Shown here in pieces: positions 1 to 7,679 of a DNA stretch of 64,000 nucleotides. This DNA comes from an uncultured Collinsella sp. (lineage in GTDB: Bacteria > Actinomycetota > Coriobacteriia > Coriobacteriales > Coriobacteriaceae): contig CAUGGC010000007.1 in NCBI GenBank assembly GCA_959599095.1, positions 1 to 64,000 of the forward strand. Direction: 5' to 3'. The notes under the pieces are model-generated. The model was not told the DNA's origin and did no database searches. It saw only the letters and a list, made by a program, of their open reading frames with translations. How positions within the stretch are numbered: position 1 is the first letter of the stretch; each line of letters starts with the position of its first letter. The translations under genes and the position numbers were made by a program.

Positions 1-301
1 TCTGAGCAGCACCGGAGATCATGTTCTTGACGTAGTCAGCGTGGCCCGGGCAGTCAACGTGAGCGTAGTGACGGGCAGCAGTCTCGTACTCGACGTGGGA
101 GACGGAGATCGTAATGCCGCGCTCGCGCTCCTCGGGAGCCTTGTCGATGTTCTCGAACGCAGTGAAGTCAGCCTTGCAGCCCTCGGTCTCGGAGAGAACC
201 TTGGTGATGGCAGCGGTCAGCGTGGTCTTGCCGTGGTCGACGTGACCAATGGTGCCGATGTTAACATGCGGCTTAGTGCGCTCAAACTTCTCTTTGGCCA
301 T
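1..301 (-). CDS. tuf: Elongation factor Tu, N-terminal part (partial)
   Basis: EF-Tu is the GTPase that delivers aminoacyl-tRNA to the ribosome. The minus strand reads [20 protein letters not shown] and continues with the P-loop GHVDHGKT, the switch I region with RGITI, and the DCPGH G3 motif. These are exactly the first 100 or so residues of EF-Tu. The gene runs off the left edge of the window, so only domain I is visible. The start ATG at 299-301 has GAGGAGGG upstream as a ribosome binding site. It lies downstream of three tRNA genes on the same strand, an arrangement like tRNA-tufB operons of other bacteria. No anomaly is seen. Confidence 0.98.
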   Translation of the reverse strand, partial: MAKEKFERTKPHVNIGTIGHVDHGKTTLTAAITKVLSETEGCKADFTAFENIDKAPEERERGITISVSHVEYETAARHYAHVDCPGHADYVKNMISGAAQ

Positions 302-397
302 AAAGCCCTCCTCTAAACAGGTCGTCCCCGGACGGGACTTTGCCTTTATACCATAGTGGCCTCTCAACATACTATTGAGAAGCCACCGTGTTACCTA

Positions 398-474
398 TGG
401 TAGCGGTGACTGGATTCGAACCAGTGACGCCACGGGTATGAACCGTGTGCTCTAACCAACTGAGCTACACCGCC
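398..474 (-). tRNA. tRNA-Met (CAT)
   Basis: The minus strand folds as a cloverleaf of 77 nt with an encoded CCA end. The anticodon loop TTCATAC sits on a CACGG/CCGTG stem, giving anticodon CAT. The T-arm carries GGTTCGAATCC. The acceptor begins GGCGGTG. Whether it is the initiator or elongator type was not decided; the G1-U72 pair does not give the unpaired C1-A72 of a typical bacterial initiator, so elongator is more likely. It is the last tRNA before tuf. Confidence 0.95.
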
Positions 475-477
475 GGA

Positions 478-553
478 TGGAGCCTGCAACCAGACTTGAA
501 CTGGTGACCTCTTCGTTACCAACGAAGTGCTCTACCGACTGAGCTATACAGGC
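478..553 (-). tRNA. tRNA-Thr (GGT)
   Basis: A 76-nt cloverleaf on the minus strand with an encoded CCA. The anticodon stem CTTCG/CGAAG encloses the loop TTGGTAA, giving anticodon GGT. The acceptor arms GCCTGTA and TGCAGGC pair. It is separated from tRNA-Met by only 3 nt, so the cluster must be one transcript that is processed. Confidence 0.96.
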
Positions 554-563
554 ACTTGACGGG

Positions 564-645
564 TGGGAGCTATAGGATTCGAACCTATGTAGGCAGAGCC
601 AACGGGTTTACAGCCCGTCCCCATTAACCACTCGGGCAAACTCCC
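564..645 (-). tRNA. tRNA-Tyr (GTA)
   Basis: A type II tRNA with a long variable arm; the anticodon loop CTGTAAA gives GTA. The acceptor GGGAGTT pairs with AGCTCCC. The three bases after the discriminator read CCC, so a CCA end is not encoded here, unlike its two neighbours. It is the first gene of the tRNA-Tyr/Thr/Met-tuf cluster. Confidence 0.95.
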
Positions 646-707
646 AATCGTTCAAGTATCCGCAGGTCCTTTGGTCTTTTGGACCGCCGCCCCCGCGAAC
701 GAAAAAG

Positions 708-737
708 ATAATACGATGTGACCTTGGGGCCTGTCAA
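708..737 (-). promoter_or_regulatory. Candidate sigma-70 promoter of the tRNA-tuf cluster
   Basis: On the minus strand a perfect -35 TTGACA (732-737) is followed after 18 bp by TATTAT (708-713), about 65 bp upstream of tRNA-Tyr. The position and match to consensus fit a strong stable-RNA promoter. No transcript data support it here. Confidence 0.6.
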
Positions 738-952
738 CGAAAACCTCTATATACACGGTACCGGGCGTATCTATATACCTTCGACCTGCGGTTTTGTTGA
801 GTTTAGATATGAAGGACGGTGGATTTCGCTACGCTGGTGACATTTCCCAAGGGAACACTTTGGCATGATGGAGTACGCTTGCGGTGTCGACCTTCGATAA
901 CGGCTCTCTTGCACTATTACATAGGTCACGATCGGGCTTCCACGACACGATC

Positions 953-1033
953 GAGCGTGGATAATCTCCCACTTTTAGCGCGGCCCTAAGGCCAAAGCGG
1001 CAGATTATCCACGCTCATTCTCCAGGCGGGAGA
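953..1033. repeat. Intergenic inverted repeat, copy A of the TTATCCACGCTC family
   Basis: A 15-bp perfect inverted repeat (953-967 and 1002-1016, GAGCGTGGATAATCT and its complement) encloses 34 bp. The right arm continues at 1004-1033 as ATTATCCACGCTCATTCTCC followed by a small hairpin ending GGGAGA. A near-identical 30-bp copy lies at 5055-5084. The rest of the 646-1048 gap shows no coding potential and no other RNA gene; only the promoter at 708-737 is supported. Confidence 0.75.
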
Positions 1034-1048
1034 ACTAAAGAGCCGCAA

Positions 1049-1921
1049 CTACTCGGGCCAGGCCAAAGTAGACCCATAGAGCGGCTCCCCCTTGGTGCAG
1101 GGGTAGCGACTCAAGTAACACGACGATAGCAAGTCGAAGAAATAAGTCATGGCGTATTTCGAATAAACGCCGAGTCGGTCAATTCCGTTTCCTGCATTAC
1201 CAAGACGATATACACGGTCAAAAGACCTCGATTTGTCATCGTTGCTAAACGCAGTAATTAGAATCTTCCTGCCCGAACGGCACTCAAGATACTCACGCGC
1301 CTGTGACACAAATAGTCCGGAGACCGATACGAGAATTATCAATGACTGCGAAGCGTCTCCCATGTTTTTCAATTCCGCGACGTTAGCCCCAGCAACTATG
1401 CGAACTATCTTGCCCGCATAAAACATTTCCTGCTGAAATCGTACGAGATTGGCGCTCACATTATTGGTGCACCAGATTTCAACGTTTTTATGGCCATCAA
1501 TTTCGTCGGCAAGGTGCTTAATAGCGATATCGGACACGCCGCTTTCGACCTCAGCGAACATCTCGATCATGCGAACGTCGAGCTCTGCCCTGTACTCCTC
1601 GTAGCCAAATTCCTCCTCTCGATGGCTTAAGTCGCTTGGAAAGACTGATTGAGTAAATGATTCTTTCAAATCGCTAAGAGACTGGTAGCCCAATCGATTG
1701 CAGAAACGACGAACAGCGGAACGGGTCACGAATGCATCGCGGGTTATTGCGGCAACATTGATTTCGCTCGAACGCCTAATGTGAGCGATGAGATATCGAG
1801 CGATGGCGGCATCGTTTGACCCAAACTCGCTGTTGATGATGGAGCTAATGCGATTGAGCACATCGAAGTCATTGATATTCACGTGATCCCTCTTTCCGCT
1901 CTCCTCGATATTATGGTTCAT
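1049..1921 (-). CDS. RpiR/MurR-family transcriptional regulator
   Basis: A 290-residue repressor-type protein. Residues about 15-95 form the HTH_6 fold of RpiR proteins (the segment around RDAFVTRSAVRRFCNRLGY is the recognition region). Residues about 120-265 form a SIS sugar-phosphate-binding domain, which in this family senses a phosphorylated sugar. The gene is divergent from the GH1 and PTS genes, so it most likely controls them with the phosphorylated disaccharide or hexose-6-phosphate as ligand. An inverted repeat in the shared promoter region is a candidate operator. Visibly richer in A+T than the housekeeping genes to the right, which fits a variable accessory module. Confidence 0.88.
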   Translation of the reverse strand: MNHNIEESGKRDHVNINDFDVLNRISSIINSEFGSNDAAIARYLIAHIRRSSEINVAAITRDAFVTRSAVRRFCNRLGYQSLSDLKESFTQSVFPSDLSHREEEFGYEEYRAELDVRMIEMFAEVESGVSDIAIKHLADEIDGHKNVEIWCTNNVSANLVRFQQEMFYAGKIVRIVAGANVAELKNMGDASQSLIILVSVSGLFVSQAREYLECRSGRKILITAFSNDDKSRSFDRVYRLGNAGNGIDRLGVYSKYAMTYFFDLLSSCYLSRYPCTKGEPLYGSTLAWPE

Positions 1922-1924
1922 TTA

Positions 1925-1962
1925 TTGAATCAAACAGCTTTGGTCGTTCTCCTATGATTCAA
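1925..1962. promoter_or_regulatory. Candidate operator of the RpiR-type regulator
   Basis: TTGAATCA (1925-1932) and its exact complement TGATTCAA (1955-1962) are separated by 22 bp in the divergent promoter region between the regulator and the GH1 gene. RpiR-type proteins commonly bind such paired half-sites near their own promoter. Assignment rests on position and symmetry only. Confidence 0.4.
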
Positions 1963-2033
1963 ATCAGTTGACGTCATCTTAATCGTAATTCCGTCACACG
2001 TATCCACCGTGTTGAATGATGGAAAGGGGATTC

Positions 2034-3452
2034 ATGGGCAACGTGAACAACATGCCGTTTCTCTGGGGTTCCGCCACGGCGTCTTATCAGTGCGAGGGTG
2101 CCTGGAACGAAGACGGCAAAGGCCTCGGCGAGTGGGATTTCTTTAACCACACAAGCAATAAGAACATCAACCATGTTGACGGTGATGTATCTTGCGACTT
2201 CTACCATCGCTATGAAGAAGATATCCGCATGATGAAAGAAGGCGGACAAAACACCTATCGCTTCTCTCTTTCATGGAGTCGAATCATCCCCACGGGTATC
2301 GGCGAAGTGAATGAAGAGGGTATCGATTTTTATAATCGAGTCATTGATTGCTGCCTCGAAAATGGCATAGAGCCCAACGTTACGCTGTTCCATTACGATC
2401 TACCATTCACGCTTGCTTGCAAAGGCGGATGGCTGAACAACGACATGGCAGAGTGGTTCTGCAAATACGCCAAGATTTGCTTTGAGCGCTTTGGAGACCG
2501 CGTCAAAATCTGGGCTACCGTTAACGAGCCGCATTTCTACAGCTACTGCGTAAACATGTTGGGCAACTATCCCCCCAATCGATCGCTCGACGTTCAGTCG
2601 TACATGCAGTTTCAATACAACCTGATGCGCGCAAGCGCACTCGCAGTCCGAGCATATCGTCAAATGGGCTACGACGGCATCATCGGCGCCGTCCACGATG
2701 GCGGCGTTGTCGAACTCGACCCGGCAACCGAGCACCCTGATGACGTATTTCGATACGCAGACTTTTTCGCCAATCGCATGATTCTGGCACCAGCGCTTCA
2801 GGGTCAACTGCCGCCAGAAATGGACGAAATCCTTGAAAAACTTGGCGTCTCGCTCTATCGATCCCCAAATGACGTAGAAGAATTCAGAGACGGTAAAGTC
2901 GATTTTATTGGACTCAACGTGTATTGCCGAGAGTATGTAACCGACTGGCACGGCGGAGAGCTTGCCGTTTCGGCAAACAACAAGGGCGGTGCAAGCAAAA
3001 AGGTCGAAGGAAAATGCATCGCGCCCTTGTTCGAAAGCGCCCGCGACAACAATGTCCCCCGAAATAAATGGGGTCGCGAAATACTCCCGAGCTGCATGTA
3101 TTCAACAATCATGGATATCCACAAGCGCTATGATGCGCCCCGTATCTTTATTACGGAAAACGGTCATGGCGCCTACGAGCAACCAGACGCAGACGGAATG
3201 ATCCACGATGATGACCGCATCGAGCTTCTGGGCCAGTTCATCGAGCACATGATGAGGGCTAAGCGCGACGGCGCGCGCGTTGAGGGCTACTACCTCTGGT
3301 CGACGATGGATCTGTATAGCTGGATCAACGGCTACGAAAAACGATACGGACTTGTCCATATCGACTTCGAGAACAATCTGGAGCGCACCCCCAAAAAGAG
3401 CTGGTATTGGTACCGAGACCTTATCTCGAAGTATCAGGAGCAGGAAGGTTAG
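2034..3452 (+). CDS. Glycoside hydrolase family 1, 6-phospho-beta-glycosidase
   Basis: Cytoplasmic enzyme of about 472 residues that splits 6-phosphorylated beta-disaccharides delivered by the PTS. The GH1 acid/base motif TVNEP (Glu about 165) and nucleophile motif ITENG (Glu about 375) are present. Near the C-terminus, YSWINGYEKRY carries Ser, Lys and Tyr at the exact spacing (7 and 2) of the phosphate-binding Ser428/Lys435/Tyr437 of LacG, supporting a phosphorylated substrate. The residue after that Ser is Trp, as in 6-phospho-beta-galactosidases, rather than the residue usual in 6-phospho-beta-glucosidases. The start at 2034 is preferred over ATGs at 2016 and 2019 because GGAAAGGGGA lies just upstream of it. 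The PTS gene follows after 9 bp. Confidence 0.9.
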   Translation: MGNVNNMPFLWGSATASYQCEGAWNEDGKGLGEWDFFNHTSNKNINHVDGDVSCDFYHRYEEDIRMMKEGGQNTYRFSLSWSRIIPTGIGEVNEEGIDFYNRVIDCCLENGIEPNVTLFHYDLPFTLACKGGWLNNDMAEWFCKYAKICFERFGDRVKIWATVNEPHFYSYCVNMLGNYPPNRSLDVQSYMQFQYNLMRASALAVRAYRQMGYDGIIGAVHDGGVVELDPATEHPDDVFRYADFFANRMILAPALQGQLPPEMDEILEKLGVSLYRSPNDVEEFRDGKVDFIGLNVYCREYVTDWHGGELAVSANNKGGASKKVEGKCIAPLFESARDNNVPRNKWGREILPSCMYSTIMDIHKRYDAPRIFITENGHGAYEQPDADGMIHDDDRIELLGQFIEHMMRAKRDGARVEGYYLWSTMDLYSWINGYEKRYGLVHIDFENNLERTPKKSWYWYRDLISKYQEQEG

Positions 3453-3461
3453 GAGAAAGAG

Positions 3462-4862
3462 ATGAAATATCAGGCAATGTCCGAAACAGTCCTAAAGGCT
3501 GTTGGCGGCAAAGAGAACATTACATCGGTAACTCATTGTGCGACGCGCCTTCGCATCGACGCACGAGACACCTCGACCATCGATCTCCAGCTCGCCAAAT
3601 CGGCCGATCAGGCGCTCGGGGCAGTAGTCAGCGGTGGCCAGCTTCAGGTGATCATCGGCCCCAACGTCACCGAGGCCTACAACGACTTCCTCGATTTCAC
3701 TGGAATCGAAGTCGGCGGTGGCACGGTTGCCGACGATGCCCAAACCGCCAAGGATCTTGCAGAGGGCATCAAAAGCGGCAACACTGCCATGAGCCTGGTT
3801 GAGAAATTCGGAAATGTCTCCGCACAGGTATTCATGCCCATCGTCCCAGCGCTCATCGTTGGTGGACTCATTCTTTCGATTAAGAATCTCCTGGTCAATT
3901 ATTGTGGATTGAGCACCGATAGCGGAACTGCCCAGGTTCTGCTGGCGATCTTCAGCGCCTCATTTAGCTTCCTGCCCGTTTACCTCGGCTATCAGCTCGC
4001 TGCCGTCATGAAGATGCAGCCTATCATGGGCGCGCTGCTGGGCGCAATCATGATTAGCTCGTCTATTAGCGGTGCTGAGGGCCTCGACTTTCTTGGCATC
4101 CCCATCCCGACGAATGACTACTCGAGCACGGTGGTGCCAATCGTACTGGGCGTTGTGTTCATGTACTTTGTTGATCGCGGTCTTCAGAAAATCATCCCCG
4201 ACGTTACCAAACTGTTCTTGAAGCCGCTGCTCACCATGTTCATCGTCGTGCCTGTTGAGCTGATTATCCTCGGCCCCGCCGGCAGCATGATGGGCTACGC
4301 GCTGAGTGATGCCGTCACGTGGCTCATGGATAACGTGGCATTTATCGCTACTCCAATCCTTGCAGCCCTTAACCCCTATTTTGTCATGCTCGGTCTTGAT
4401 AAGGCCTACATTGCGATCGAAGTTACAAGCCTGGCGCAGCTCGGCTGGGCGCCCATCATCTTTGGCTTCATCTCAAACCTCTGCATTGGCGGCACGAGTC
4501 TCGCCTTGGCAACTGCCATGAAGGGAAACAAGGAGAAGAGGGGTATGGTCACAACGGTTGCCGTCACCGCACTCTGTGGCGTAACCGAGCCCGCGTTCTA
4601 CGGTTGCCTCATCGAGCGTCCCCGCCTGCTTGTCGGCACGGCAATCGGCGCGCTCTGCGCTGGACTCCCTGCAGGCATCTTTGTTCTGAAAGAATATGTT
4701 GCGGGAGCATGCCCCGGCCTTCTTTCGGCACTCATCTTTATCGCTCCCGATGGATCCATGGGCAACTTCGTGCTGGCATGCGTTGTCGCCATCATCGCCA
4801 TCGTCGTCTCCTTCATCGCTGCACGCGTGATCATCAAGAAGAACCCCAGCTATATTGAGTAG
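3462..4862 (+). CDS. PTS transporter EIIBC, beta-glucoside family
   Basis: A 466-residue membrane permease that imports and phosphorylates a beta-glucoside-type sugar. Residues 1-80 are the EIIB domain with the phosphorylated cysteine in THCATRLR (Cys about 27). From about residue 115 the EIIC domain has roughly ten membrane segments and the ITEPAFYG-like signature seen here as VTEPAFYGCL. No EIIA domain is attached and none is encoded nearby, so EIIA must come from elsewhere. It shares an operon with the GH1 enzyme (9-bp gap), giving a complete uptake-and-cleavage pair under the divergent RpiR-type regulator. A terminator follows at 4963-5004. Confidence 0.92.
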   Translation: MKYQAMSETVLKAVGGKENITSVTHCATRLRIDARDTSTIDLQLAKSADQALGAVVSGGQLQVIIGPNVTEAYNDFLDFTGIEVGGGTVADDAQTAKDLAEGIKSGNTAMSLVEKFGNVSAQVFMPIVPALIVGGLILSIKNLLVNYCGLSTDSGTAQVLLAIFSASFSFLPVYLGYQLAAVMKMQPIMGALLGAIMISSSISGAEGLDFLGIPIPTNDYSSTVVPIVLGVVFMYFVDRGLQKIIPDVTKLFLKPLLTMFIVVPVELIILGPAGSMMGYALSDAVTWLMDNVAFIATPILAALNPYFVMLGLDKAYIAIEVTSLAQLGWAPIIFGFISNLCIGGTSLALATAMKGNKEKRGMVTTVAVTALCGVTEPAFYGCLIERPRLLVGTAIGALCAGLPAGIFVLKEYVAGACPGLLSALIFIAPDGSMGNFVLACVVAIIAIVVSFIAARVIIKKNPSYIE

Positions 4863-4962
4863 ATGCCCGCTGTTTGCATTGGGGACATCCTCGGCAGACC
4901 ATTAGCAAGAACCCAAGAAGTCCCTTAGGAGCTCGATTAATCCATTCGGATTCCTGAGGCAC

Positions 4963-5004
4963 AAACGACCCCGATTCCACAATGAAATCGGGGTCGTTGT
5001 TTCT
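4963..5004 (+). terminator. Rho-independent terminator of the GH1-PTS operon
   Basis: A 13-bp perfect stem, AACGACCCCGATT with its complement, encloses a loop of 9 nt and is followed by GTTTCT. It sits 100 bp after the PTS stop codon. Confidence 0.8.
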
Positions 5005-5054
5005 AAAGCCGTCGATAGACAATCGGTGTTTACCTTAGCTCCCTATCCAAGTTA

Positions 5055-5084
5055 ATTATCCACGCTCGTTCTCCGGTCGGGAGA
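5055..5084 (+). repeat. Intergenic repeat, copy B of the TTATCCACGCTC family
   Basis: Thirty bases matching 1004-1033 at 27 positions and in the same orientation, including the small TCTCC/GGGAGA hairpin. A shorter piece (ATCCACGCTCGAGCA) follows at about 5109-5123, and a degenerate piece occurs at 25275-25294. Copies A and B enclose the regulator-GH1-PTS module. Confidence 0.75.
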
Positions 5085-5147
5085 TTTTCTTCGCTCGCGT
5101 GTCCAGAAATCCACGCTCGAGCAGGACATCCAGGTCCGCACCCGCCC

Positions 5148-5288
5148 TTGTCTAAATCTGTAACAGCAAGAGGCCTATTCCGCTTCTACATGTTACAGAT
5201 CAAGATATTCCTAAAACACCCTAAGTTTCATCTCAATCTGTAACAGTTAGATGCCAAATATCGGTCTTGGTGTTACAGATTTAGACAA
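5148..5288. repeat. Tandem pair of inverted repeats with ATCTGTAACA arms
   Basis: Four copies of a 10-mer alternate in orientation: ATCTGTAACA at 5156-5165 and 5236-5245, TGTTACAGAT at 5191-5200 and 5271-5280. Each pair is separated by exactly 25 bp, so the same unit occurs twice. The outermost arms extend to an 18-bp perfect inverted repeat (5148-5165 and 5271-5288). The region 4863-5394 has no gene; it holds the operon terminator, copy B of the intergenic repeat, this element, and the hairpin at 5356-5385. Confidence 0.85.
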
Positions 5289-5355
5289 ACTGGAGGACGA
5301 GACAAACCAAAAACGGGATGGGCGCTAACCCGATGGCGCACCACCTAAATAGAAA

Positions 5356-5385
5356 CGGGCCCTGTCCCACAAAGAACAAAGCCCG
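5356..5385 (-). terminator. Hairpin downstream of tRNA-Thr with a GGGACAGG loop
   Basis: On the minus strand CGGGC and GCCCG arms enclose a loop containing GGGACAGG and are followed by GTTTC. It lies 10 bp after the tRNA-Thr gene and may end its transcript. Its loop core is shared with the hairpins that abut several stop codons in this window. Confidence 0.5.
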
Positions 5386-5394
5386 AAACTTTCA

Positions 5395-5469
5395 TGGAGC
5401 CAGTGACAGGAATCGAACCTGCAACCCACTGATTACAAATCAGTTGCGCTACCGTTGCGCCACACTGGC
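5395..5469 (-). tRNA. tRNA-Thr (TGT)
   Basis: A 75-nt cloverleaf on the minus strand with encoded CCA. The anticodon stem CTGAT/ATCAG encloses TTTGTAA, giving anticodon TGT. The acceptor arms GCCAGTG and CACTGGC pair perfectly. It stands alone, upstream of and divergent from the HipA-type gene. Confidence 0.96.
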
Positions 5470-5553
5470 ACACTTGGCGCTTTCGCGCGAAGCCAATTAA
5501 GAATAAAGGAATTACGGACGGGGCGCAACAGGCCCTTTGACCGACCACATCTT

Positions 5554-5627
5554 AAAACTATTCGTCAGAACGAATAGTTTTAATTACAATAGAATAGATA
5601 AAACTATTCGTTCTGGCGAAGGGTTTC
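5554..5627. promoter_or_regulatory. Two palindromic operator sites before the fused HipA gene
   Basis: Site 1 (5554-5581) has perfect 12-bp arms AAAACTATTCGT and ACGAATAGTTTT around CAGA. Site 2 (5600-5627) is a degenerate copy that keeps AAAACTATTCGTTCTG and CGAA. Both lie within 80 bp of the start codon and cover the likely promoter. The spacing and the built-in DNA-binding domain of the protein suggest autorepression. Confidence 0.65.
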
Positions 5628-5630
5628 GCG

Positions 5631-6971
5631 ATGTTGACCACGAAGGAAGCTGCAGAGCTACTCGACATCACCCCGCGCAGGGTGCAAGAGCTCATAAAAA
5701 ACGGAGCACTTGAGGCACGCAAGGCTTCTGGTGTATGGCTCATCGACAAAGACAGCGTCAACGCACGACTCCGCTCCGTGACCAAAACGGGGGGACGCCC
5801 CCGTCGAGGCCATGGAAAAAGCGAGATTACGTTTACCCTCATGAACCGCACGCACGAAGTCGCCCAGCTGGTCTACAGCACATCGCGAAAAGACTTTACC
5901 CACATCGGCGCCGGCATCGATTACGCCCACGCCCCCATTGGAGTATTTGACCCTAATAGCCCCATATCGCTCGACTCCTTCCGCATCTGGTGGCGCGGCC
6001 GCGGTATCCCGCTCGCACGCATTGGGCTAGCCTCCCTGTTGGCAGAAGCAGCAGTCGATGTTCCCGACGAACTCATCCAGCGAAATCTCGGCCTCTCCCT
6101 ATCCGACCAGTATTGGATTAGACCCCAAGATTCCGGTCTCGCGTGGGAGGATATTAACTTCTTCAATAATGCTTTTGACGACGTCTCTCTGTCCATCGCA
6201 CCCTTCGCCCCAGAGGGCAAAGCAGCCACCGCAAAGCCCGATAACACCTCGGACGGCACCCTTCAGAAGTATTGGACATGCGAGGGCAGGCGTCGAATTC
6301 TGCATAAGGCAGGAGCGCACCTGAACCAAGAACCATATAACGAGCTGGTAGCGACCGCGCTCCATCGTCGCATCCTAAACGCCTGCGATTATGTGCCTTA
6401 CTCGCTCGAGGGCACGGGCACTTCCGCCCTGAGCATATGCGATGTCTTCTTAACTGATGAAGAAGAGTATGTCCCTGCGTTCTATGTAAATCAGTACGCA
6501 AACGCAGATGAAAGACTAACCGACTACGAGCGATATGTAGCAAACTGCGAGAAACTCGGGGTAACAGGCGTCAAGGATGCCCTGGACCGCATGATCGTAT
6601 GCGACGACATCATCGCCAACTATGACCGTCATTGGCGTAACTTTGGCCTTGTGCGAAACGTCAATACGCTAGCTTGCAGACCTGCCCCCATCTTCGATTC
6701 GGGCTCATCGCTCTGGTGCAATATTTCTCTTGAGGAGCTTCGGGCAGGAGGGCACAGTTTTACCAGCGCGCAGTTTCATTCAAGCCCCGCCAAACAAATG
6801 CTGCTCGTCGAGGACATGGACTGGTTCGATGGAGACAAACTCGAAGGCTTTGTCGACGAGGCGATCGAGATTCTGTCTAAAAACGATGCTCTAACAGCGA
6901 GACTGCCTTATCTAAAAGAGGCGCTAACGTGGCGCCTCAAAAGAATGATCGACATCGCTGAATGGAGTTAG
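5631..6971 (+). CDS. HipA-type protein kinase fused to an N-terminal HTH domain
   Basis: A 446-residue protein of two parts. Residues 1-50 form an excisionase/MerR-like helix-turn-helix (TKEAAELLDITPRRVQELIK). The remainder is a HipA-like kinase: LSLSDQYWI (about 155-162), a lysine in LHKAG (about 226), the catalytic YDRHWRNFG (Asp about 332) and the metal-binding FDSGSS (Asp about 356). All catalytic residues of the fold are visible, so the kinase should be active. Unlike classical hipBA modules there is no separate antitoxin gene; the DNA-binding function is in the same chain and palindromic operators precede the gene. Whether it acts as a toxin, and on which substrate, cannot be told from sequence. 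The base composition is slightly AT-rich. Confidence 0.8.
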   Translation: MLTTKEAAELLDITPRRVQELIKNGALEARKASGVWLIDKDSVNARLRSVTKTGGRPRRGHGKSEITFTLMNRTHEVAQLVYSTSRKDFTHIGAGIDYAHAPIGVFDPNSPISLDSFRIWWRGRGIPLARIGLASLLAEAAVDVPDELIQRNLGLSLSDQYWIRPQDSGLAWEDINFFNNAFDDVSLSIAPFAPEGKAATAKPDNTSDGTLQKYWTCEGRRRILHKAGAHLNQEPYNELVATALHRRILNACDYVPYSLEGTGTSALSICDVFLTDEEEYVPAFYVNQYANADERLTDYERYVANCEKLGVTGVKDALDRMIVCDDIIANYDRHWRNFGLVRNVNTLACRPAPIFDSGSSLWCNISLEELRAGGHSFTSAQFHSSPAKQMLLVEDMDWFDGDKLEGFVDEAIEILSKNDALTARLPYLKEALTWRLKRMIDIAEWS

Positions 6972-6998
6972 CGAGACAGCATCGCCCCGCCAACTCCT

Positions 6999-7676
6999 CT
7001 ACCTCCCGCGCAGGGCCTTGAGCTTGGCCAGGGCCTCGGGGCTCAGGCGGCTGCCCAGGGTCATCTTGATCTGCGGGGCTTCCTCGGCCTCGTGCACGTC
7101 GTTGTCGATCTGTTTGATCTCGTCCACCAGCATGCGGCTCGAGATGCGCGTAACACCCTTGCCCATGACGACGGCCTGGATCGTGCCGTCGCTCGACACC
7201 ACGGAGCACGCGCGGCCTTCCTCGCGCGCCTCGATGCAGAGCTTCTGTACCACGGTATCGGCAGAGACGCCCGTCGGCGAAAACTCGATGCGCACGCCGC
7301 GGGCCGGCAGGTTGGGGCGCTCGCTGGAGATATTGCCCGCGCCATCAAACACGATCACAGCCTCGTAGCGGCCCTGGGCAAAGGCGGCGACGTCGTTGAT
7401 GAGGGCGGTGCGCGCCATATCGTGGACGTCGCTGGAATACGGATCGTCGGAATGGTCGTAGACGAGCTTTTCGTAGCGCGGCGTGCAGTGGATCACGTTG
7501 TAGCCGTCGACCACCAGCAGCTCGGGCTTATTGGAGTGCACCGTCGAGACCGGATCGGCGATGGCCTGCGCAAACGCATTGCCGCCCACGCCATAGGTCG
7601 CGGCCGAGACAATCGGCTTGGCCGAGCCCTCGCCAAAGCGCTTGGCCTTGGACTTGGCGCGGTTCTTCTTGGACAT
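6999..7676 (-). CDS. yacP: NYN-domain ribonuclease, YacP/Rae1 type
   Basis: A 225-residue protein whose core (about residues 50-200) is the NYN/PIN-like nuclease domain: LLVVDGYNVIH holds the first acidic residue, and IVFDGAG and SSDGTIQ hold others. In Bacillus the family member Rae1 cleaves mRNA on the ribosome. The N-terminus is a lysine-rich tail of about 45 residues that could bind RNA or ribosomes. It is the last gene of a yac-like run (disA, ispD, ispF, cysS, rlmB, yacP) and lies 3 bp after rlmB, so it is almost certainly cotranscribed. Confidence 0.85.
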   Translation of the reverse strand: MSKKNRAKSKAKRFGEGSAKPIVSAATYGVGGNAFAQAIADPVSTVHSNKPELLVVDGYNVIHCTPRYEKLVYDHSDDPYSSDVHDMARTALINDVAAFAQGRYEAVIVFDGAGNISSERPNLPARGVRIEFSPTGVSADTVVQKLCIEAREEGRACSVVSSDGTIQAVVMGKGVTRISSRMLVDEIKQIDNDVHEAEEAPQIKMTLGSRLSPEALAKLKALRGR

Positions 7677-7679
7677 GCG

